This document shows positions 28,296 to 33,728 of a stretch of 33,728 bases of DNA, one piece after another (position 1 is the stretch's first letter; each line of letters starts with the position of its first letter). The position numbers were made by a program, and so were the translations under genes. The stretch is from the NCBI GenBank assembly GCA_017646325.1, contig JAGCMU010000031.1:1-33728 (forward strand), written 5' to 3'. Origin of the DNA: Kiritimatiellia bacterium (GTDB taxonomy: Bacteria > Verrucomicrobiota > Kiritimatiellia > RFP12 > UBA1067). The notes under the pieces were generated by a model. The model had not been told where the DNA came from and did no database searches. It saw only the letters and a program-made list of their open reading frames with translations.

Positions 28296-28380
28296 TCACA
28301 AGGATAAAAAAAATGGAATATTTTGTTGGCTCTGGAGTTTATCTTTTTGAACGCCGGCGATAATCTTCCCCCAAAGACAC

Positions 28381-28402
28381 AAAAAACGGCTCTAAAGAGC
28401 CA
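28381..28402 (-). terminator. Intrinsic terminator of the pseudopilin-priA-DUF456 unit
   Basis: Minus strand: perfect 6-bp stem GGCTCT/AGAGCC with a 2-nt centre, then G and six T. It lies about 170 bp after the DUF456 stop (28574). No coding gene fills that interval. Confidence 0.75.
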
Positions 28403-28436
28403 TAAAGAAAACACACGAAAAGAGACTTGAGAGAAA

Positions 28437-28467
28437 AATGTTGCCAGTATCCAATGTTGCCAATACC
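28437..28467. repeat. Short tandem direct repeat
   Basis: AATGTTGCCAGTATCC (28437-28452) is followed at once by AATGTTGCCAATACC (28453-28467), one substitution and one missing base apart. It lies in the DUF456 3' region next to the GC-rich palindrome. Confidence 0.6.
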
Positions 28468-28489
28468 ATTTTCCAATTCTCAACGGTAG

Positions 28490-28510
28490 GGCGGTCGCCC
28501 CGCGACCGCC
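28490..28510. repeat. GC-rich REP-like palindrome
   Basis: GGCGGTCG and CGACCGCC form a perfect 8-bp stem around a 5-nt CCCCG loop, in otherwise A/T-rich untranslated DNA. No T-run follows on either strand, so it is not a usual terminator. Size and position suit a dispersed REP-type element, but only one copy is visible here. Confidence 0.55.
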
Positions 28511-28573
28511 GAAAATGTTTATGAAGAATTTTGGTGGTTTTTGCAGGCAGTTTGACAGTAGAAACAGTTGGCT

Positions 28574-29050
28574 CTAAAATGGCCACAGGGAAAAGCATTT
28601 AATCAGCATAAAGAGGCATACGATCACCTTCAAAAAAACACCTAACAAAAAACCGACGAAAGCGCCAAGCCCGCCCCAAAGAGCCTCGCCTATCGTCTTT
28701 TTATATATCAGCTCCCCAATAAACGCGCCTAAAAAAGGACCGATAAAAACTCCAATAGGCATAAAAAACATTCCTAAGATCGTTCCTATCGTGCAGCCCC
28801 TCAGTCCATATTTTGAACAATTAAATTTCTTTGCGCCGATTATAGGAACGACGTAATCAAGAATGGTTACGGCGATTACGGCAATTCCACACGTAACGAG
28901 CAACGATACGCTCGGAGGATTCTTCGTTGGGAGAAGAAGCAAGAAACTGCAATAGGAAAAAATAGGCCCTGGCAAGACAGGAACAAAGCAACCGACAATT
29001 CCTACTATCTGTATGATAATCGCAAGACAAAAAAGAGAAAATTCCAACAT
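28574..29050 (-). CDS. DUF456-family integral membrane protein
   Basis: A 158-aa, very hydrophobic protein with about four to five membrane helices. The family pattern is visible: FVPVLPGPIFSY near the N-terminus, LDYVVPIIGAKKF in the middle, GLRGCTIGTILGMFF, and FIGPFLGAFIGEL followed by ALWGGLGAFVGFLLG. Glycine-zipper-like spacing (GPFLGAFIGE, GGLGAFVGFLLG) suggests tightly packed helices. Function of DUF456 is unknown to me. ATG 29050 has a near-perfect AAGGAGGTG site, and the gene follows priA by 17 bp, ending the unit before the terminator at 28381-28402. Confidence 0.88.
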   Translation of the reverse strand: MLEFSLFCLAIIIQIVGIVGCFVPVLPGPIFSYCSFLLLLPTKNPPSVSLLVTCGIAVIAVTILDYVVPIIGAKKFNCSKYGLRGCTIGTILGMFFMPIGVFIGPFLGAFIGELIYKKTIGEALWGGLGAFVGFLLGVFLKVIVCLFMLIKCFSLWPF

Positions 29051-29067
29051 TGTTCCACCTCCTTAAA

Positions 29068-31296
29068 TTACATCAATGTCAATGCGTCGACATCATACGA
29101 AATACGCACGTCATCAGGTGGCGGACGCAAAGACTTTATCCAATTGTACGCGTTCGTCATCATAAGCGCGCTCCCTGCGCGCATTATGATGTGATACCGA
29201 AAATATTTGTCTGCCTTCGATAATGGAGATTCTACGGCATCGCCTACAAGAAACGGCTTTTCTAAATTTTTCGTCTGCTCATTTGCTTTTTTCGCATAGC
29301 TTTTCAAAGACTCGGCATATAACGAACTCCACGACTCAACGAGCTCCTGACTTTGCGAACGAAATACTATTCTTGCCATTTTGCAGTATGGCGGCAAATA
29401 AGCACTCTTTCGCGACCGTAATTCTTCTTCGGCAAACGATTTAAAGTCCTTATTGCTTGATATGTAAGAAATGGCCGGCTCATCAGGCGAAAAGGTTTGA
29501 ATAATAACCTTCCCTGGCTTCTGCGCTCTTCCTGCACGCCCCGACACCTGGGCTAAAAGCTGGTATGTTCTCTCGCTTGCCCGCGGGTCTGGCATATTCA
29601 GTGACGTATCGGCATTTAAAACTCCAACCAAAGTCACGTTTGGAAAATCAAGCCCCTTCGTAATCATTTGCGTTCCAAGCAGGATATCCGCCTTCCCCGT
29701 TCTAAATTTATCCAATATGTCTTCGTGTGAATATTTCCGAGATGTGGAATCTGCATCCATTCGCAAAATCCTTGCCCCTTTAAAGCATGCCTTTAAAGCA
29801 TCTTCCGCGCGTTGCGTTCCAATACCCGTAAAATCGAAAGTTGTAGATTGGCAACTTGGACATATTTTTGGAATATGCTCCCACTTGCCGCAAATATGAC
29901 AGCGCAAACACTGATCGACTTTATGGTACGTATACGTAACGGAACAATTGGGACATTCCGCTTGCCATCCGCACGCAGGACATTGCATAACGCGAGAAAA
30001 TCCGCGACGATTCAAAAAGAGAATAGATTGTTCGCCCTTTGATATGCGGTCGTAAATCGCATCAATGAGCACAGATGAAAATATCGGAACGTGACCGAGT
30101 TTTTGAATTTCCTCTTCTAAATTTACAACATGAACCGATGGCATCGATTGCCCTGCCGCACGCAAGGGAAGAGAAGAAAGCTCATACTTCCCGATTTGCA
30201 TATTGTACCAAGATTCTAACGACGGAGTAGCGGAACCCAATACCACCTTTGCATTTTCATACATTGCCCGAACTACAGCCACATCGCGAGCGTTGTATCG
30301 AGGAGTTTCATCCTGCTTGTAGGAATTGTCATGTTCTTCATCGACAACGATAAGCCCTAGATTCCGTATCGGAGCAAACACCGCAGATCGAGGCCCTACG
30401 ACAACGCGGGCTTCGCCTGTACGGATACGATGCCACTCATCATACCTCTCACCGTCCGAAAGAGCCGAATGAAGAACGGCGACCTTGTTGCCGAAGCGCC
30501 CCGCAAATCGACGCACCGTTTGAGGAGTAAGTGAAATTTCCGGAACAAGAACAATAGCCCCACGCCCCTCTTCAATTTCGCGGGAAATTGCCTGCAAATA
30601 TACTTCTGTCTTTCCACTTCCCGTAACACCGCAAAGAAGAACCGGTTTCTTTGAAGAAGATATCGTTTCAAGAGCCTTCGCCTGCATTGAATTAAGAGTC
30701 AAGGGCTTAGTTGGAATGATATTGCGCCGTGCAAGAGGATCTCTTCTTGAAACGTGTGTTTGAATAGAAAGATATCCTTTTTCCTCTAAATTGCGAAGTG
30801 TTGAAATTGCCGTCTTGAATTCTCGTGTTACCTGGCTCAACCATCCGCCGCCTACGCGCTTTATGTTGTCGTAAAGCTCTTGTTGGCGAGACGTTAATTT
30901 TTCCTGCGATTTCGGTTTTGAAACGACCTCGACAAAAAGCATTTCCTTCGGCTTCATGGACGGCTTTAAGACTGACGCTGGCAGAGCCGTTCTCAAAGCC
31001 GTTTCAATTGGAGAGGCCGTATACGAAGCGATCCATTTTACCAATTTCAATCCGGCTTCGGAAAAGAATGGAGATTCATCCTCGATGCCGATAATAGGTT
31101 TTATTTTTGAAGGGTCTAAATTTTTTAATTCTGGCGGCATTTCTTTATAAAGAGCTAAAGCAAAACCGCGCGTTATTCTATGAGAAAAAGAAACACGAAG
31201 AAGCTGCCCTACGAGCAGCTTCTCCTTGTATTCTTCTGGAACTGAATAAGTGAACAACTTATCCAATGCCAAATCTATAGCGACTGAAACGAACAC
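29068..31296 (-). CDS. priA: Primosomal protein N' (replication restart helicase PriA)
   Basis: A 742-aa superfamily 2 DNA helicase that reloads the replisome at stalled forks. The N-terminal 3'-end-binding domain (VSVAIDLALDKLFTYSVP) leads to Walker A GVTGSGKT (223-230), VPEISLTPQT, and DEEH (319-322) in VVDEEHDNSYKQDE, with RYNARDVAVVRA after it. The eight-Cys zinc region is complete (CPACGWQAECPNC, then CLRCHICGKW and CPSC), and helicase motifs V/VI (LLGTQMITKGLDF, QVSGRAGR) are intact. The start is GTG at 31296 with no strong Shine-Dalgarno, five bp after the pseudopilin stop, so coupling is likely. Confidence 0.97.
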   Translation of the reverse strand: MFVSVAIDLALDKLFTYSVPEEYKEKLLVGQLLRVSFSHRITRGFALALYKEMPPELKNLDPSKIKPIIGIEDESPFFSEAGLKLVKWIASYTASPIETALRTALPASVLKPSMKPKEMLFVEVVSKPKSQEKLTSRQQELYDNIKRVGGGWLSQVTREFKTAISTLRNLEEKGYLSIQTHVSRRDPLARRNIIPTKPLTLNSMQAKALETISSSKKPVLLCGVTGSGKTEVYLQAISREIEEGRGAIVLVPEISLTPQTVRRFAGRFGNKVAVLHSALSDGERYDEWHRIRTGEARVVVGPRSAVFAPIRNLGLIVVDEEHDNSYKQDETPRYNARDVAVVRAMYENAKVVLGSATPSLESWYNMQIGKYELSSLPLRAAGQSMPSVHVVNLEEEIQKLGHVPIFSSVLIDAIYDRISKGEQSILFLNRRGFSRVMQCPACGWQAECPNCSVTYTYHKVDQCLRCHICGKWEHIPKICPSCQSTTFDFTGIGTQRAEDALKACFKGARILRMDADSTSRKYSHEDILDKFRTGKADILLGTQMITKGLDFPNVTLVGVLNADTSLNMPDPRASERTYQLLAQVSGRAGRAQKPGKVIIQTFSPDEPAISYISSNKDFKSFAEEELRSRKSAYLPPYCKMARIVFRSQSQELVESWSSLYAESLKSYAKKANEQTKNLEKPFLVGDAVESPLSKADKYFRYHIIMRAGSALMMTNAYNWIKSLRPPPDDVRISYDVDALTLM

Positions 31297-31301
31297 TCAA
31301 A

Positions 31302-32072
31302 TTACTTAGGTGATTGTGTAGAATCAGGAGTAAGGTAGGTGAATGCCTGATATTCTTCACTTGCTTCCGGCATCTTGAAAACCTGCTTGTTATAGATGAC
31401 GTCAGTTGTGGAATACTTGGCAGTCATAGAAATTACACCGCCGCCCTTACGGATGATTACATAACCCTTGTTGCCGAATGGAGTGTTGTACTGTGAACCG
31501 CCAGCCTTACCAAGACCGACTTTGTCACGACCAGAAGCATATTCCTTCAAAAGTTCGCCGCAGTTGATGTTACGGGAAACGAGAATTGGAACGATGTCTT
31601 CGAGTTCATCCTGAACGTTTGCGCCGACGCACCAACCGACATTGTTAGCGACGAGTTCGGAACCGGCGGCAACAGGAGCAACACCAGCACCTGAAAGGCA
31701 GGTCAAATCAACACCCGTTACGAATGGAGACCATTCTTCAGGCTTGTTCATATCCTTGACGTCGAACAAATCGTTGAAATACATGTATGCGCTTGAATAC
31801 CCGTTTTCAGAGATATCCTTGTCGCCACCTGCAGCACCTGCTTCAGCAGCTTGAGTGCGTGGCCATACAGAGCCAAGACCTGCAGCTTCACGTTCGGTGT
31901 TAGCCGATGTGATTGCAACGAACAAGTTACGGCCGCGCATTGAGCAGGCAGACATGTTTGCCTTGATCATAGCGGAAGTAATTGCCGGGAAGAGAGCACC
32001 CATCAAGATACCGAGAATACCGATAACAACGAGCAACTCAACGAGAGTAAAGCCTTTTTTAGTCAATTTCAT
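31302..32072 (-). CDS. Type II secretion/type IV pilus-like pseudopilin
   Basis: A 256-aa prepilin-type protein. The leader MKLTKKG is cut before Phe8 by prepilin peptidase, and Glu12 (+5) is present in KGFTLVELLVV. A single hydrophobic helix (~8-32) is followed by an exported globular part with three later Cys that could form disulfides. The long soluble tail (TDVIYNKQVFKMP near the end) is like the many PVC pseudopilins with unknown partners. AAGGAG precedes ATG 32072 and the promoter is at 32113-32141. No secretion ATPase, secretin or prepilin peptidase is nearby. It sits directly upstream of priA. Confidence 0.9.
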   Translation of the reverse strand: MKLTKKGFTLVELLVVIGILGILMGALFPAITSAMIKANMSACSMRGRNLFVAITSANTEREAAGLGSVWPRTQAAEAGAAGGDKDISENGYSSAYMYFNDLFDVKDMNKPEEWSPFVTGVDLTCLSGAGVAPVAAGSELVANNVGWCVGANVQDELEDIVPILVSRNINCGELLKEYASGRDKVGLGKAGGSQYNTPFGNKGYVIIRKGGGVISMTAKYSTTDVIYNKQVFKMPEASEEYQAFTYLTPDSTQSPK

Positions 32073-32112
32073 TTATTATTTCTCCTTTTATTTTTTTGAA
32101 ATTTACTGGAAA

Positions 32113-32141
32113 ATTATGCCAAAATTACGGAATTTTTGCAA
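32113..32141 (-). promoter_or_regulatory. Sigma70-type promoter of the pseudopilin-priA unit
   Basis: Minus strand: TTGCAA (32141-32136), 17-bp spacer, CATAAT (32118-32113). The spacer holds the inverted repeat AAAATT-ACGG-AATTTT (32121-32136), a possible regulator site. The predicted start is near 32106. Confidence 0.6.
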
Positions 32142-32157
32142 GCGAAAAAACCGTCCA

Positions 32158-33728
32158 TTATTCCACCATCAAATCAGTCCAGATGATATTTCCTTTTGCT
32201 CCGTGAGGAGGCAAAATTTCAATTGCGTTTTCACGCTCATGAATAACTTCTGCAGGAACGGTGTACTGGAGAACGGTTTTTGCATCTCTTGGCCAATCTT
32301 TCAATTTGACCCAAGCCTTTTTCTGATCGACACGGTTCAAATCGAGATCGATGCGGTTTTTGAATTTGCATTTTTGCGTATTCATCCGCACCTCGATTTC
32401 CTTTAAGGATTTTTCATCCGTCTTATCATCAAATGCGATGGAAAGAGTGCATGTAGAATCCTTGTTTACTGGACCTGTCGTCAAACGCAACGTGATATTG
32501 CGGGACATTCTGTCAATCACATACCCTTCGAATCTGATGCCGAGCGGACACGGGAACATTCGTCTTGCGGAATATCCAGGCATTGCGCAAATCGAATCGA
32601 CAGCGTAGCGGCGCTTCACGGTTGTGAGTTTCTTTGCAGAACAAATATCCTTCAAATACGACTCAAGCGTATCAAGTCTATGAGGCTCGCGATAACATTC
32701 ATTGAAGAGATAAAGGCCATCCGTTCCGCACGCCCAATAAGAAGCGGCACCGCCACGCAACAAATCATCGCCCGAAACGAGATTGTACAAGCAGGAGCTT
32801 TTCCCTGGAGATGTTCCGCAGTTAATGTGAGTACCCTTCTTTAAAATTCGGCGCCACAATTCAATCGGAACGTCGTTCGGCACGTTATTGCCAAAACCTG
32901 CAAGAGTAAGCATATCGACACATCCTGCGTCAGACCACGCGGCGACATCGTATCCAAAACGAAGACACGTTTCTGGATCGGTAGGCACGCGATGACCTAA
33001 CTTAATTTTGTGTCCAACTCTCTTTTCGGCCTCGTCTGCAATCTTGCGGACTTCTTTTACGAAACGCGTAAGAGCCTTGCGCCCCTCGTATTCGCTGCCT
33101 GGAGGAAAGTGCATAGCCCAACGCATCCAGTCGCATTCAAATCCGTCCATATCCCATTTTGAGAAAATTTCCCGAACGAGTTTCAGATGGTGTTCGAAAA
33201 CTTCTGGAATCAAATAGTTGTACGCACCTTCCCAGCTGCGCTCCTGACGGTATGGAGCGCGACGCCACTCCGGATGCTTACGCCACATTTCTGACGGCCA
33301 CAAAGTAACAGTCAGGTGTTCTGGAAGAGGTAGATTAAACGCTACCTCTTCCAGACCGTGTGCATCATTCATACGCATCGTGAGCCATCCTGCGATGCCC
33401 AATTCTTTACAACGCTGAAGCCACGTTGCAAATTGATCAACACCGCGATCGGAAAGAAGGCGCAAATGACGCTGATACGAATAATCGGTAGGCTGATCCT
33501 TGAATCGCTCCCACACGTTTGAATCGTAAAGAGCGCGCTGCATGTTGACGCAAAAGAGTATACCGGTAATCGTGCCGGTACGGGCATAGGTGTCGACAAG
33601 CTTGCGACACCCTTCTACCGTCATATCCTCATCTCCATGGTATTTTCCATCGTAGAAATGCTGGTTATCCTCATTCATCCATACGGTTTTCTTGGGAGAA
33701 TCACCGTATGAAAGAAGAGTAGCGCAAA
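32158..33728 (-). CDS. Glycoside-hydrolase-like TIM-barrel protein, 5' end beyond the window
   Basis: The frame is open to the right edge (~523 codons here), so the true start is outside; an internal ATG at 33678 is not the start, because DSPKKTVWM... continues upstream. The visible part looks like a PVC glycoside-hydrolase-like family related to GHL10/GH10-type barrels. It has GITGILFCVNMQ-like and LGIAGWLTMRMND strands, WDMDGFECDWMRW (a candidate acid pair on a barrel strand), ACGTDGLYLFNECYRE, and a C-terminal beta domain. No family-defining catalytic pair is certain to me. It is probably involved in glycan breakdown or recognition. Its stop is 85 bp before the pseudopilin start, with an independent promoter between. 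Confidence 0.75.
   Translation of the reverse strand, partial: CATLLSYGDSPKKTVWMNEDNQHFYDGKYHGDEDMTVEGCRKLVDTYARTGTITGILFCVNMQRALYDSNVWERFKDQPTDYSYQRHLRLLSDRGVDQFATWLQRCKELGIAGWLTMRMNDAHGLEEVAFNLPLPEHLTVTLWPSEMWRKHPEWRRAPYRQERSWEGAYNYLIPEVFEHHLKLVREIFSKWDMDGFECDWMRWAMHFPPGSEYEGRKALTRFVKEVRKIADEAEKRVGHKIKLGHRVPTDPETCLRFGYDVAAWSDAGCVDMLTLAGFGNNVPNDVPIELWRRILKKGTHINCGTSPGKSSCLYNLVSGDDLLRGGAASYWACGTDGLYLFNECYREPHRLDTLESYLKDICSAKKLTTVKRRYAVDSICAMPGYSARRMFPCPLGIRFEGYVIDRMSRNITLRLTTGPVNKDSTCTLSIAFDDKTDEKSLKEIEVRMNTQKCKFKNRIDLDLNRVDQKKAWVKLKDWPRDAKTVLQYTVPAEVIHERENAIEILPPHGAKGNIIWTDLMVE

Larger units (their letters stand above)
28239..28573. other. 335-bp gap without genes: operon control region plus DUF456 3' region
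   Basis: The left part (28239-28300) holds the leader, dyad and -10 box of the sugar operon. The middle (28381-28402) holds the terminator of the DUF456/priA unit. The right part (28403-28573) is an untranslated 3' region with a short direct repeat and a GC-rich palindrome. I see no credible gene or RNA gene in it. Confidence 0.6.

Noticed and set aside
28274-28598. Two short minus-strand frames in the gap after DUF456.
   Set aside because: They cross a clear terminator and a GC-rich palindrome, and lack ribosome sites and conserved content.

Overview
The window most likely comes from a Gram-negative bacterium of the PVC superphylum, probably Kiritimatiellota or Lentisphaerota; this is inferred from gene content, not proven. 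The main evidence is a 51-aa basic protein that looks like the small basic protein of Chlamydiae and Verrucomicrobia (4562-4717), a pseudopilin with the compact KGFTLVELLVV leader typical of these phyla, a Kdo transferase (LPS outer membrane), and several large secreted hydrolases. Most genes lie on the minus strand in tight runs joined by ATGA, TGATG or TAATG overlaps.

Layout, left to right. 1-421: 5' part of an exported repeat-type surface protein, cut by the window edge. 557-4717 (minus): small basic protein, aconitase, QueF (queuosine) and a fused Met8/SirC-HemA tetrapyrrole enzyme, probably one transcription unit with a good promoter at 4750-4778 and a strong hairpin just before the aconitase gene. 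4783-6159: an exported SGNH esterase with its own promoter. 6224-15870 (minus): a seven-gene run led by gyrB, then waaA/kdtA, a membrane protein combining a degenerate spermidine-synthase-like domain with TPRs, a lipoprotein, an acyl-CoA synthetase, a lysine-2,3-aminomutase-like radical SAM protein and an RluA-type pseudouridine synthase.

15950-19867 is the only plus-strand unit. It diverges from gyrB and carries a Gfo/Idh/MocA-fold protein that has lost its catalytic Lys and His, half of a GT-B glycosyltransferase, a membrane-anchored DRGH nuclease and ApbE. 19891-24264 (minus) is a 1457-aa exported GH42-like protein with a CBM9-like N-terminus. 24392-28238 (minus) is a four-enzyme sugar operon: NagB-like isomerase/deaminase, PfkB kinase, class II aldolase and zinc dehydrogenase, with a -10 box, an operator-like dyad at the start site and a terminator. 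28574-32072 (minus) holds pseudopilin, priA and a DUF456 membrane protein, with a promoter and a terminator at its two ends. 32158-33728 is a glycoside-hydrolase-like protein whose start lies beyond the right edge.

Together the secreted esterase, the GH42-like protein, the right-edge hydrolase and the sugar operon suggest a saccharolytic lifestyle: polymers are cut outside, and sugar or amino-sugar phosphates are isomerised, phosphorylated and cleaved inside. I see no rRNA, tRNA, CRISPR array, transposase or integrase.
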